Part shown: positions 25,227-34,161 of the stretch, piece by piece
Layout of the letters: each line of letters starts with the position of its first letter
Position numbering within the stretch: the stretch's first letter is position 1
From: Rothia sp. (in: high G+C Gram-positive bacteria)
Lineage (GTDB): Bacteria; Actinomycetota; Actinomycetes; Actinomycetales; Micrococcaceae
Direction: 5' to 3'
NCBI GenBank assembly: GCA_030530925.1
Contig: JAUMUA010000001.1
Span: forward strand, 70,469-134,468
DNA length: 64,000 nucleotides
The notes under the pieces: model-generated
Told to the model about the DNA's origin: nothing
The model's input: only the letters and a program-made list of their open reading frames with translations
The model's database searches: none
Translations under genes and position numbers: made by a program

Positions 25227-26921
25227 TTACGAAAAGTATTTGCCCACGAGCTCAAGAATCATGCCCATAGAAACCGCACCGGGATCAGGGTGACCCACCG
25301 ACTTTTCAGCAAGCGGACGGGCGCGGCCCTTCTTAGGCGAGAGAGCGGCGGTTTCTTCGGCGCTCTGCTTGGCGGTCTGCGCAGCAGTAGCCCAAGCGGC
25401 GGGTAGTTCTTCTGACGATTCCGCGAGTATTTCGCTAAAGGGTAGGAGCGCGTCGAGCAAAGTTTTGTCGCCAATTTTTGCCCCGCCCAAAGTCACCATA
25501 GAATCAGCGAACGCTTTGACTGCCTGGGGTGCCTGCTCGGGTGAGTAGCTGGCGGCGTCGTCGGCAATAGTATTTGCGGCGGCTTCAAGGGAGGCGCCCC
25601 AGAGCACGCCCGAGGTTCCACCAGCTTGCATTGCCCATGCGCGCCCAGCCAGCTTGAGTAGCTGCGATGGGCCAGCGTTCTCAGGTGCTGCCGCAATAGC
25701 TTTGACGGCGGCATCTGAGCCGCGCACCATGCCGCGGCCGTGGTCGCCATCTCCTGCAAAGGAGTCGATTTCACCCAGGTAGTGCTCTTGTTCGCGCATC
25801 AAATCAGCCACAGCATGAGCGGCTTCGCGCACCTTGGTGGCGAGCTCAGCGGCAGCGGGTGATGCGTCAACGATTGACTCTGCATCCACAGTTGCCGCCT
25901 TAGCGGTGTACGTTTTCTCTACTGAACCCAGCGGCGTTTTCTGCTTGCGGTAAGCGCAGGCGTAAGCGTCGGCGGTCCAAAGCTCTTCAAGTTCATCATC
26001 AAGCCACAGAACGGTCAGCGACACACCGCCCATATCAAGGGAGGTCACAAGCTCGCCCACTTCGGGGTCAACAATTTCATAGCCCGCCTCGCGCAGCTGC
26101 GGCGCAATGGTGCGGTAGAGCAAGAACAGCTCTTCGTACTTAGTCACACCCAAACCGTTCACAATGACGCCGATGCGCGAACCGGGGTTCTGCGGCGCGT
26201 CGTTGAGCACGGTCTTAGTGAGCAAAGTGCCAAGGTCTGCGGCTGAGGGCTGGTCTTCATCGCGGATGCCGGGCTCACCATGAATGCCCAAGCCAACGCC
26301 CATTTGACCCTCAGCAACAGAGAACAACGGCTCGTTGGCACCGGGCATGGTGCAACCGGAGAACGCCACACCCAAGGTGCGGGTGCGCTCGTTGGCAAGG
26401 TTGCCTAGGCGCTCGACGTCGTCCAGCGATTTGCCGGCGGCAGCGGCGGCGCCCATCACCTTGAATACGGTGAAGTCGCCCGCGATACCGCGGCGGTTAT
26501 CAAATTCAGGGGCTGAAGCGATGTCATCTTTGACCACCACAATGCGGGTGTCGATGCCCTCAGCGTTCAGCATTTTTGCGGCAATGCCAAAGTTCATGTT
26601 GTCACCGGCGTAGTTGCCGAAGGTGAGAACAACACCTTTACCCTGATCGGCCGCCTTCGCCACCGAATAAACGTGAGCAGCTGAAGGGGAGGTAAAGATA
26701 TTACCTACCACGGCACCCGAAGCGAATCCGGGACCCACCAGACCAGCGAAAGCCGGATAATGACCGGAACCGCCACCCACAATTACTGCCACCTGAGGTT
26801 CTTTAGGCGGCAACGAGATAACACCACCGGGAACACCAACTAGACGATCAGAGTATAAATCCAAGAAACCTTCGAGCTGTTCATCGGCAAATTCTGCTGG
26901 ATCGTTATAAAGAGTAGTCAT
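25227..26921 (-). CDS. Fused DhaK-DhaL dihydroxyacetone/erythrulose kinase
   Basis: 564-aa ATP-dependent ketose kinase with two domains. DhaK (residues 1-330): [20 protein letters not shown] (about 44-63), [12 protein letters not shown], and the substrate-binding histidine in [10 protein letters not shown] (about 215). DhaL (about 360-564): [19 protein letters not shown] (about 388-406), with the Mg/ATP aspartates, and a C-terminal [19 protein letters not shown]-type fused enzymes phosphorylate dihydroxyacetone; those in tetritol operons (DerK, LerK) act on erythrulose. With an EltD homologue upstream and an RpiB homologue downstream, erythrulose kinase is favoured. Whether it phosphorylates C1 or C4 cannot be told. 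Confidence 0.88.
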   Translation of the reverse strand: MTTLYNDPAEFADEQLEGFLDLYSDRLVGVPGGVISLPPKEPQVAVIVGGGSGHYPAFAGLVGPGFASGAVVGNIFTSPSAAHVYSVAKAADQGKGVVLTFGNYAGDNMNFGIAAKMLNAEGIDTRIVVVKDDIASAPEFDNRRGIAGDFTVFKVMGAAAAAGKSLDDVERLGNLANERTRTLGVAFSGCTMPGANEPLFSVAEGQMGVGLGIHGEPGIRDEDQPSAADLGTLLTKTVLNDAPQNPGSRIGVIVNGLGVTKYEELFLLYRTIAPQLREAGYEIVDPEVGELVTSLDMGGVSLTVLWLDDELEELWTADAYACAYRKQKTPLGSVEKTYTAKAATVDAESIVDASPAAAELATKVREAAHAVADLMREQEHYLGEIDSFAGDGDHGRGMVRGSDAAVKAIAAAPENAGPSQLLKLAGRAWAMQAGGTSGVLWGASLEAAANTIADDAASYSPEQAPQAVKAFADSMVTLGGAKIGDKTLLDALLPFSEILAESSEELPAAWATAAQTAKQSAEETAALSPKKGRARPLAEKSVGHPDPGAVSMGMILELVGKYFS

Positions 26922-26958
26922 GTCTGTCTTTCGTTGGTGGTGTTATCTGCCGGTGAAG

Positions 26959-28095
26959 TTACTTCTTGAGCTGGTTTACAGGCTCGGTGAGTGAAGGAAC
27001 GATGGACACCTTGATGGAATCCCCTTGAGAGTCAGCCACGGTATCAAGCGCCTCTTGGAACTGATCCAGTGGGAACTGGTGGGTGCAGATTTCATCAAGA
27101 GGCAAAACACCCGATTCAATAATCTTGACGGCGGTGGGCCAGGTGTGGGGACCTAGGTGCGCGCCGTACACGTTGAGTTCTTTGTCGTCAGAGATAATCG
27201 ACCAGTCAACGGTCACATCTGACCCAAAGACGGAGTATTCAACATAGGTGCCGAGCTTACGCAACAGGTTTAGACCCTGCGGAACAGCGGAGGGGTGACC
27301 GGTGCATTCGATGTATACATCTGCGCCGTAGCCGTCGGTCATGTCTTTAATTTTCTGAACAGCGTCTTCTTTGGTGATATTAATGACCTCGTCAGCACCC
27401 AGTTTCTTGGCGAGTGCTAGTTTGTCATCAGACATATCAAGGGTGATGATTTTGAGGGGGTTCTTCTGGCGAACACCAATCAGTGCTGAGAGACCGATGG
27501 GGCCTGCACCTGCGATGACTACGGTGTCTTCGAACTTGATGTTGCCGCGTTCTACTGCGTGTAGTGCGCACGAGAGAGGTTCTGCGAACGCTGCGTGCTG
27601 TGCGGGAACGTCTTTAGAAATTTTGTGAACTCGTGCCAATAGTGGAACGAGCATGTACTCTGCCATGGCGCCGTCCCACTTCTTGAAACCGAACATATCG
27701 TGAGGGCCACACATCCAGTATTCACCGCGGATGCAGTAGCGACACTTGCCACAGGGCGCGATCTGCTCAATAACAATGCGGTCACCCACAGCTAGTTTGT
27801 AGGGCTTGCCTTCGGTGTGAGCGGCAAGGGTTTCATCTGAGCCAGCAACGATGGTGCCGGTGATTTCGTGCCCGGGAATGCGGTTACTTTCTGCCCACTG
27901 TGCGCGGTTTTCGTCGCCCCAGAATTTGGGGGCCCCGTGGTAGCACTTAAGGTCAGATGCGCAAACGCCCACGGCGTCTACCTGAATGAGGAGGTCGGTT
28001 TCGCCAATCTGCGGAACGGGGCGTGTTTCGAGGGTGTAGTTTTCGGGGCCGTTAACGACAACGGCTTTCATCTCGGTGGGTAGTTGTGCGGTCAT
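26959..28095 (-). CDS. eltD: Zinc alcohol dehydrogenase, probable erythritol/L-threitol dehydrogenase
   Basis: 378-aa medium-chain dehydrogenase. Catalytic zinc ligands: Cys in VGVCASDLKCYHGAPKFWGD (about 40-60), GHE (about 75) and the later Glu in HAAFAEPLSCALHAVERG. Structural zinc cysteines are in CGKCRYCIRGEYWMCGP (about 114-130). The Rossmann motif is VVIAGAGPIGLSALIG (about 191). Stretches such as CYHGAPKFWGDENR and VEYSVFGSDVTVDWSIIS look very like the characterised Mycobacterium smegmatis erythritol/L-threitol dehydrogenase, as recalled and not searched. The product would be erythrulose, the substrate of the kinase 37 nt downstream. First gene of the polyol operon, divergent from the SorC regulator. 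Confidence 0.85.
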   Translation of the reverse strand: MTAQLPTEMKAVVVNGPENYTLETRPVPQIGETDLLIQVDAVGVCASDLKCYHGAPKFWGDENRAQWAESNRIPGHEITGTIVAGSDETLAAHTEGKPYKLAVGDRIVIEQIAPCGKCRYCIRGEYWMCGPHDMFGFKKWDGAMAEYMLVPLLARVHKISKDVPAQHAAFAEPLSCALHAVERGNIKFEDTVVIAGAGPIGLSALIGVRQKNPLKIITLDMSDDKLALAKKLGADEVINITKEDAVQKIKDMTDGYGADVYIECTGHPSAVPQGLNLLRKLGTYVEYSVFGSDVTVDWSIISDDKELNVYGAHLGPHTWPTAVKIIESGVLPLDEICTHQFPLDQFQEALDTVADSQGDSIKVSIVPSLTEPVNQLKK

Positions 28096-28149
28096 GGGAA
28101 ACTCCTCATGGAATGTCTGTTAATGTAACTCAATTCTCATTCACCAATT

Positions 28150-28174
28150 GAACAAATGTCAAGCACAAATGTTC
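28150..28174. promoter_or_regulatory. Candidate SorC operator upstream of the polyol operon
   Basis: GAACAAATGT, CAAGC, ACAAATGTTC: two direct copies of ACAAATGT that also form an imperfect palindrome. It lies 55-79 bp before the eltD start and 62 bp before the regulator start. The core AGCACAAATGTTC recurs with one change upstream of the MFS gene at 30798-30810. Confidence 0.6.
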
Positions 28175-28235
28175 TTAGATATTTTTGGGCGAGTATCATA
28201 TATAAGGACACCCCCCATCTCAGAGAAAAACGTCA

Positions 28236-29192
28236 ATGGCACAAAATAAAACCGGTTTAGACATCTATGACCCCGAGCACCTCTATGCCGCCGCTCGCCT
28301 TTATTACGAAGAAGGCCAAAGTCAATCGGAAATCGCACACCAGCTTCAAGTCTCCCGCCCCACTGTTTCAAGAATGCTTTCACAGGCTCGCGAGGCCGGC
28401 ATTGTACAAATCAAAGTGGTACACCCTAATGCCAACAGCATGGCGGGTCTCTCCACCTCACTCGCCCAAGCCCTCAATCTTGAGCAGTGTTATGTAGCAC
28501 CCGGTATTCAGACTCCCAACGCATTAGGGCAGCTTGGCACTGGCATGGCATCGGTAACCCGCCAAGCGCTCACCGACATGAACCTTGAGGTAGGCGACGG
28601 TCTAGTAGTGGCATCAGGGCTGGCCATGTACAACATCTCGCGCATGGAACTGCCCTCCCTGCGCGGAGTAGTTATTTCCCCGGCAGTGGGGGGGCTGGCT
28701 GAACCTGAACCCTGGCACCAGACCTCAGAAATCGCACGGGCCTTAGCGCATAATACTGGCAGCACCTACATCCCCCTCTTTGCCGGTGTCATGCCCTCAA
28801 CCTTGCTCTTTAACGCGCTTCAAGAAGACACTGCATACCAACAAATCAAGCATCTTTGGGCAACCGCTAAAGGTGCGTTCGTGGGTGTAGGTTCACGCAC
28901 CTCAGGGCGCACCTCACTCGCTTCGGCCATACCTAAGCAAGCTCTCACCGATGCCGAAGGTGATGTGTGCCTTCATTTCTTTAACTCAGCCGGTGAAGAA
29001 CTCACATTCCCCGGCGCCGAACGCACGATTCGCATCCCCCTTGATGACCTGCGTCGTATTCCGCACGTAGCGGCCGTTGCCGTGGGTGATGAAAAGGTTG
29101 ACCCCATCATCACCGCCTCACGAATCGGCATTCTCAATTCGCTAGTTACCGACGAGCGCACGGCGAATCAGATTCTCAACCGCCTCGCGTAA
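28236..29192 (+). CDS. SorC-family transcriptional regulator of the polyol locus
   Basis: 318-aa regulator. An N-terminal helix-turn-helix (residues 12-52) contains YYEEGQSQSEIAHQLQVSRP followed by TVSRMLSQAREAGIV. The rest is the NagB/RpiA-like sugar-binding domain of SorC/DeoR-type regulators, with GDGLVVASGLAMYNI (about 117-131), ISPAVGGLAEPEPWHQ (about 147) and AVGDEKVDPIITA (about 286). The ligand is probably a sugar phosphate made by the pathway. It is transcribed divergently from eltD across a 140-bp gap with a repeated motif, and a similar motif stands before the MFS gene. Closed by a strong terminator. A second, separate SorC regulator is at 62552. Confidence 0.88.
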   Translation: MAQNKTGLDIYDPEHLYAAARLYYEEGQSQSEIAHQLQVSRPTVSRMLSQAREAGIVQIKVVHPNANSMAGLSTSLAQALNLEQCYVAPGIQTPNALGQLGTGMASVTRQALTDMNLEVGDGLVVASGLAMYNISRMELPSLRGVVISPAVGGLAEPEPWHQTSEIARALAHNTGSTYIPLFAGVMPSTLLFNALQEDTAYQQIKHLWATAKGAFVGVGSRTSGRTSLASAIPKQALTDAEGDVCLHFFNSAGEELTFPGAERTIRIPLDDLRRIPHVAAVAVGDEKVDPIITASRIGILNSLVTDERTANQILNRLA

Positions 29193-29217
29193 AGCTTGCA
29201 GAGAATAAGTGTGTACC

Positions 29218-29253
29218 AAAAGAGCCTCTCCCAAATTCGGGAGAGGCTCTTTT
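29218..29253. terminator. Bidirectional intrinsic terminator
   Basis: Perfect 15-bp stem AAAAGAGCCTCTCCC (29218-29232) and its inverse (29239-29253), loop AAATTC. T-runs result on both strands, serving the convergent regulator and MFS genes. Confidence 0.9.
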
Positions 29254-29268
29254 GCTGAGGCGAGAATT

Positions 29269-30675
29269 TTACTTCTCGGTGATGTTCACTCGACGCTCAT
29301 TAGCTGCCTGAATAGCTAGCGCCTGAGTATCGGCATCGCGAACCTTACGGCGGTGTTCGGGGTCATCCTGCTGTGTACGCAGGTTACCCACCATAATAAA
29401 CGCACAAGCATAAAGAGCCACGAAGGTCCAGATGACGGCAGAGTTACGAGCAAATGCGGATTCCCAGCCAAGTGCGGTGGTGACGTTCAGAACGATAGCC
29501 ACAACTGCTGAACCGAGGAACTGCGCGCCACCGGCAGCGGTGGTGTACATAGCCATCGCGGCACCGCGGTGGTCGGGAGCGTTTTCAGGAAGGATTGCAC
29601 CCATGGGTACGAAGCCTGCAAGACAGATACCGAATGCCACACCAGCGATAACCGAAAGAATATAACCCCAGGTTGAACCTGCTGGTACCCAGTGAGGAAC
29701 GTACCACCAGGCGAGCAACGAGGTTGCGGAAGCAAAAACACCAAACCAGCGAACGGTATTAACCCAACCGATGCGGTCACCAATATGCCCAAAGAATGCG
29801 TTGAACATAATGTTGCCAGCGTAAACACATACAGTCATAAGCAACCAGCGCGCCTGCCCCCAACCAAGGGTGGTGGAGATAACGGCGGGCATGATGATGA
29901 ACATACCAAACTCGGGAGCGGTATTAATCAAGCGGATTAAGAACCCCTGGAGAACCTTGCGGTTAGTGAAGGTGAGGCGAATCCCAGAGAAAAGAACTTG
30001 TGAGGTGCTTTCATGAGCAGGGGCAATACGGTGTTTACCTTTTTCTTCGTTGCAACCGAAGAAGACGAGCAAGAAACCAGCCAAAGAAATGAGGGTTGAA
30101 ATCCACATTGCACCAGTTTCACCATGAGTGCCACCACCAAATGCGCTAATAGATCCAATAGCCACCAGTGACCCCACGGTGGGCATACCACCAGTGAACA
30201 TCACGTAGAACCAACCAATTGCGGTACCAGCTTTTGATTTAAGCGAAGTGATATTCACCCATACCAAAAATGAGAACGCGAAGAGTGGGTAACCCAAGCC
30301 ACGGAAGAAGTAGGTAATACCCACCAGAGCGAGGCTGCCAGTTTGGATGGCAAAGAGAAAAGCAATCTGGAAAACAAAGTAAATAATGAAGCCAAGAATC
30401 ATTACTTTCTTAGGACCCCAGAGGTCTGAAAGCGCACCAGAAAGGTAGCTAGCTACCAAACATGCCAGTGCGTAGAAGGTAATAACAACCGAGATAGTAG
30501 CTTCGGTGCTACCGAGCATGGCTACCAGGTGAGGGGTCAGAAAGTTTGACTCCACACCAAGGCCGGTGGTGAAGAGAAAGAGGGCTAGGAAGCCCCATTT
30601 AATTTCTGAGGGGATGCCGATACGATCGAGGAATTTACCCTCGATCTTAGGGGGCTGAGTGGCTGCGTGGCTCAC
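29269..30675 (-). CDS. MFS polyol permease, RbtT/DalT/CsbX family
   Basis: 468-aa major facilitator with twelve hydrophobic segments. It carries the marks of the RbtT/DalT/CsbX group (ribitol and D-arabinitol permeases): EIKWGFLALFLFTTGLGVES (about 19-38), then LTPHLVAML, then YFFRGLGYPLFAFSFLVWVN (about 126-145), and the loop-2 motif GALSDLWGPKK (about 80). Start GTG with AAGGAG at six-base spacing. Located beside the polyol operon and its SorC regulator, with a shared upstream motif; it probably imports the tetritol or pentitol. The C-terminal 40 residues are charged and cytoplasmic. Confidence 0.88.
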   Translation of the reverse strand: MSHAATQPPKIEGKFLDRIGIPSEIKWGFLALFLFTTGLGVESNFLTPHLVAMLGSTEATISVVITFYALACLVASYLSGALSDLWGPKKVMILGFIIYFVFQIAFLFAIQTGSLALVGITYFFRGLGYPLFAFSFLVWVNITSLKSKAGTAIGWFYVMFTGGMPTVGSLVAIGSISAFGGGTHGETGAMWISTLISLAGFLLVFFGCNEEKGKHRIAPAHESTSQVLFSGIRLTFTNRKVLQGFLIRLINTAPEFGMFIIMPAVISTTLGWGQARWLLMTVCVYAGNIMFNAFFGHIGDRIGWVNTVRWFGVFASATSLLAWWYVPHWVPAGSTWGYILSVIAGVAFGICLAGFVPMGAILPENAPDHRGAAMAMYTTAAGGAQFLGSAVVAIVLNVTTALGWESAFARNSAVIWTFVALYACAFIMVGNLRTQQDDPEHRRKVRDADTQALAIQAANERRVNITEK

Positions 30676-30784
30676 GAAGCGCTCCTTAGGTGTGTGCGTT
30701 TATCGCCAAAATAGCGGTGAACTTTTGAAGTCATGGGGATCACTAACCAAGAAAGATAGTGAAAAGTTAATTCTTAGAGTAATG

Positions 30785-30810
30785 CGAAAATGTGTTCAGC
30801 ACAACTGTTC
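30785..30810. promoter_or_regulatory. Candidate SorC operator upstream of the MFS permease
   Basis: AAATGTGTTC followed by AGCACAACTGTTC. The second part differs by one base from the core before eltD (28162-28174), in the same orientation relative to the minus-strand gene it precedes. It is 110-135 bp upstream of the permease start. Shared control by the local SorC protein is inferred. Confidence 0.5.
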
Positions 30811-30857
30811 ACAAAAAAGAGGTAAAGAAACCCGCCCCACCGGCGTAACGTTAAACC

Positions 30858-31421
30858 ATGACTACTTCACAGAACCCCACTTCACATAACTCCTCGTCAG
30901 CGCCTCTTCCTCGCGCTATTCAGCACATTGGCGTAACCGTTCCAGATATCGACGCCGCCACCCGATTCCTCGTAGACGGCTTGGGTGCCAAGGTTGCCTA
31001 CGACGGTCTCAACAACGACGACGAACCGCGCCAGGGCGCTGAAGTTGAGCAGCAACTAGGGCTACCCGAGGGCGCAGCTATTCATCGTCAGCGCTTTATT
31101 GTGATTGGCGACGGTCCCGGATTAGAACTGTTTGAAATCTCAGGTAAACAGCGTGAAGCGTCCGGTCTTGCAGACTTTGGTTTGAACCATATTTCTTTCT
31201 ACTGCGACGACATTCACGGATCCCTCGAACGCCTCGTTGCCGCAGGCGGCGAAGCGCTCTCTGAGGTGCACGGCAACAGCCGCTACGAAGATTCAGAAGG
31301 CAACGGCAGTGTTTACGTGAAGGCCCCCTGGGGCATGCTTATTGAATTGCAAACAATTCCGAACGGACACTACTACCCCGAAGATGCCGAAGCTAAAGTA
31401 TGGATGCCAAAAAAGCGTTAG
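30858..31421 (+). CDS. VOC-family (glyoxalase/dioxygenase fold) protein
   Basis: 187-aa protein of the vicinal oxygen chelate superfamily. After a 17-residue Ser/Thr/Pro-rich lead comes IQHIGVTVPDIDAATRFLVD (about 21-40) with a metal-type His, then a second module starting GLNHISFYCDDIHGSLERL (about 110-128) and ending with a metal-site Glu in GMLIELQTIP. The reaction is unknown; dioxygenases, lyases and epimerases share this fold. A TAACGT box ends six bases before the ATG and no SD is present, so a leaderless transcript is likely. Convergent with the acyl-CoA synthetase gene, only 22 nt apart and without a clear terminator. Confidence 0.82.
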   Translation: MTTSQNPTSHNSSSAPLPRAIQHIGVTVPDIDAATRFLVDGLGAKVAYDGLNNDDEPRQGAEVEQQLGLPEGAAIHRQRFIVIGDGPGLELFEISGKQREASGLADFGLNHISFYCDDIHGSLERLVAAGGEALSEVHGNSRYEDSEGNGSVYVKAPWGMLIELQTIPNGHYYPEDAEAKVWMPKKR

Positions 31422-31443
31422 GCGCTACACCCTTTATCGCCCC

Positions 31444-33243
31444 TTAACGACCGCCGTACATGCTGTTGATTTCCTGCTCAAATCGCTGGCAAAAAGCGCT
31501 CCGCTTCAGCTTTTGAGTGGGAGTCACCAGCGCGGCGTCGTCGGGGGCAACCCCTACTACCTCAAACTTTTTCACTTGCTCACTTCTAGCCACCAACGCA
31601 TTAGCGCGTTCCACAACAGATGCAAAGCGCTCCCTCAACTCATCTGAGGTGGACCCATCTGTGGTGTCGGGGTCGGGCACAATCAGAGCAGCCAAGAATT
31701 TTTGCCCCTCGCCCACCATCACAGCATGTGCCACCCAGGGATCTTTTTCTACCGCGTTTTCCCACGTGAACGGCGTAATGGATTTACCGCCGGCGGTCAG
31801 AATTTCGTCTTTCAACCGCCCTTTGAGAATGAGCCGACCATGCTGGTCGAGCTCGCCAAGATCACCAGTTCTAAAAAAACCGTCGCTGGTAAATGCGGCG
31901 TCATTGAGGGTGGTATCTCTATAACCGGCGAATATGCCAATGCCGCGTGCCAAAATTTCACCCTGTTCAGAAATGCGCACTGCGGCCCCCGGCAACGGCA
32001 CACCAACAGTACCTGCGCGAATATCACCGGGCAAATTTCCGCACAGCGGTGCGGTGGTTTCGGTGAGACCATACCCTTCAATGACGGGCAGCCCCATTCC
32101 CCTAAAAAGCAGGGATAGTTCGGGTGCCAACGCGGCACCACCCGAGAGTAACCAGTCAATATTGCCGCCGGTCAGCGCGCGAATCTTGCTAAAAAACATG
32201 CGGTCAAAGAGCGCAAACTGTGCCCGGTGAACAGCAGAAAGACGCACGGTCTGACCGCCCTCTTGCTGCTCTAGCGCGCGTCCATGCGCCACTGCAACGC
32301 GTTCGGCTTGATTCCACAACGGGCCCAAATGACTGCGCTGAGCTTTACCCGCTACTGCTTCTCTAATTTTCTCAAGAACGCGCGGCACGACCACCAAAAA
32401 AGTGGGGCGTACTATGCTCAGTTGCGGCACCAGCTCAGCCGGATCAGCAAGGTGGGCAATGCGCATACCTTTTGCGAGGCAAATCATTTGCAAACCGCGT
32501 GCCAGCACGTGAGCAAGCGGCAAAAAGATGATCGTACGCCCGTCCTCTCGCACCACCTTGTGGTACGACGCCGCCACGTTCAGCACCTGCCCAATAAAGT
32601 TGCGGTGCGTAATAATGGCACCCTTGGGCACTCCGGTAGTGCCCGAGGTGTAGACCATGGTGGCTGGGGAATCTAGTTGCGCTAAAGTGCGGCGGTTCTC
32701 CAATTCAGCGTCGGAGATAAACGCACCGTGTTCCTCAAGCTGCGCTAACGAAGGCGTCGTGGCGGAATCTAAAGACCACACTGCCGTTTCTTGGGCGTTG
32801 GTGCTGATTGTCTGCTCAAGTTTTTGGCACAACTCGCTAGTGCCGCCAAAGCCAAAACGAATGTTAGCGTCTTGCACAATTTGTTCAATTTGGTGTGCAG
32901 AACTCGAATCGTAGATGGGTACGACGACCGCACCGGCGTACATGCACGCAAAGTCGGTGAGTGCCCACTCAAATCGGGTGGGCGAAAGAATTGCCACCGC
33001 GTCACCGGGTTTCACCCCGGCAGCGATGAGTCCCCGAGCTACTTGTCGCACGCGGTGGGTAAAATCCGCCGTCGAAACCGGTTGCCATGACTCAATTTTT
33101 CCCTGTTCGTTACGAACGGGGATTTCAAAAGCAATGTGTTCGGGGGCTTTCGCCAAGCGCTCTTCTAGTAGATCGGTGGAGTTCTGGTAAGTGCCCTCGG
33201 GGTCAACTAAGAGCGGAGTTTCAGATTCGAGCAATGGTTCCAA
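31444..33243 (-). CDS. AMP-dependent long-chain fatty acid-CoA ligase
   Basis: 599-aa adenylate-forming enzyme activating a fatty acid to acyl-CoA. Motif A is MVYTSGTTGVPKGAIITHRN (about residues 196-215), then VIEGYGLTETTAP (about 388), the ATP-binding aspartate in FFRTGDLGELDQHGRL (about 460) and the hinge motif LKGRLKDEILTAGGKSITP (about 477-495). This is the FadD15/long-chain type with a membrane-tethering N-terminus. Start is TTG immediately after the DUF1295 stop codon, which implies translational re-initiation; no ATG gives a better start. Last gene of a three-gene minus-strand operon. Confidence 0.88.
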   Translation of the reverse strand: MEPLLESETPLLVDPEGTYQNSTDLLEERLAKAPEHIAFEIPVRNEQGKIESWQPVSTADFTHRVRQVARGLIAAGVKPGDAVAILSPTRFEWALTDFACMYAGAVVVPIYDSSSAHQIEQIVQDANIRFGFGGTSELCQKLEQTISTNAQETAVWSLDSATTPSLAQLEEHGAFISDAELENRRTLAQLDSPATMVYTSGTTGVPKGAIITHRNFIGQVLNVAASYHKVVREDGRTIIFLPLAHVLARGLQMICLAKGMRIAHLADPAELVPQLSIVRPTFLVVVPRVLEKIREAVAGKAQRSHLGPLWNQAERVAVAHGRALEQQEGGQTVRLSAVHRAQFALFDRMFFSKIRALTGGNIDWLLSGGAALAPELSLLFRGMGLPVIEGYGLTETTAPLCGNLPGDIRAGTVGVPLPGAAVRISEQGEILARGIGIFAGYRDTTLNDAAFTSDGFFRTGDLGELDQHGRLILKGRLKDEILTAGGKSITPFTWENAVEKDPWVAHAVMVGEGQKFLAALIVPDPDTTDGSTSDELRERFASVVERANALVARSEQVKKFEVVGVAPDDAALVTPTQKLKRSAFCQRFEQEINSMYGGR

Positions 33244-34116
33244 TTATTTGCCAACTTTGGGAATGAGCACCGGAGTGTTCTTTTTATACTCTTCATAATC
33301 GGGCTGCCCGCCCCAGCGCTGATTCGCTTTCTTTTCCAACAGGGGAATACCGCTGACGCGCGTCAAGAGGACAACGGTCAAAAGAGGTGAGAGAATCGTG
33401 ACCCACTGCCAGCCCACAAGCGCAGGTGCTGCCGCAATAAACAGACCTCCCCACAGCACAATTTCGCCAAAGTAATTGGGGTGGCGCGAGCGCGACCAGA
33501 TGCCTTCTCGAATGAACTTTCCTTTATTTTGCGGATTCTTCTTAAAGGCGTTCTTTTGAAAATCGGCGGTTGATTCAATAACCATTCCCGCCAGCCATAC
33601 CAGTGCGCCCAACACGCTGATCCAGGTAATTCCGACACCGCTACTTGAGCTGGTTGCCGCCCACGCGGCACTTGCAACTACTGCAACCCATAAACCTTGC
33701 AAGGTCCAGGTCAGTAGAAAACGGATCTTGTTTCCCTTGATGTCATCGAAGCGGTCGTCGGCGCCTGATTTCATCACTCGAATGAATAAGAATGTTGCTA
33801 ATCGAGCTGCCCAGAGAAACACCATGAAGCTCAACAACCACCCCAGCGAGGTAACTCTAGGGGTTGCGATAAGCCCAAACAGGGTGGTGCTGATAAAGCC
33901 CACACCACCTGCTAAATCGTAAAATTTTTCGGTGCCAGCGAGTACGGCGGGGATGTAGAGAATCCACTGCACTACAAACGCGCCAATAATAGCCAGGGCA
34001 AATACTTTTACTCCGGCTACTTCTTGACCGTGAAAACTACCACCCCACGCCACTAACGCGCCAAGAGCCACAGCGCCTAGAATTACTACTACTTGTTTGA
34101 GTTGTTTACTTTGCAT
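33244..34116 (-). CDS. DUF1295 membrane protein (steroid 5-alpha-reductase-like)
   Basis: 290-aa integral membrane protein with six to eight hydrophobic helices. The C-terminal block GIWSRSRHPNYFGEIVLWGG (about 206-225) is the NADPH-binding signature of DUF1295 and of steroid 5-alpha-reductase/ICMT-like enzymes, and SGIPLLEKKANQRWGGQPDY (about 254-273) is also typical. Substrate unknown. The ATG has AAGGA five bases upstream. It lies 45 nt after the SDR/DUF2867 gene and abuts the acyl-CoA synthetase gene, so the operon probably modifies a lipid or isoprenoid. Confidence 0.85.
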   Translation of the reverse strand: MQSKQLKQVVVILGAVALGALVAWGGSFHGQEVAGVKVFALAIIGAFVVQWILYIPAVLAGTEKFYDLAGGVGFISTTLFGLIATPRVTSLGWLLSFMVFLWAARLATFLFIRVMKSGADDRFDDIKGNKIRFLLTWTLQGLWVAVVASAAWAATSSSSGVGITWISVLGALVWLAGMVIESTADFQKNAFKKNPQNKGKFIREGIWSRSRHPNYFGEIVLWGGLFIAAAPALVGWQWVTILSPLLTVVLLTRVSGIPLLEKKANQRWGGQPDYEEYKKNTPVLIPKVGK

Positions 34117-34161
34117 AAAAGTCCTTGGGCTAATGGTGCAGGGGGTAGATTTCGCTACCTC

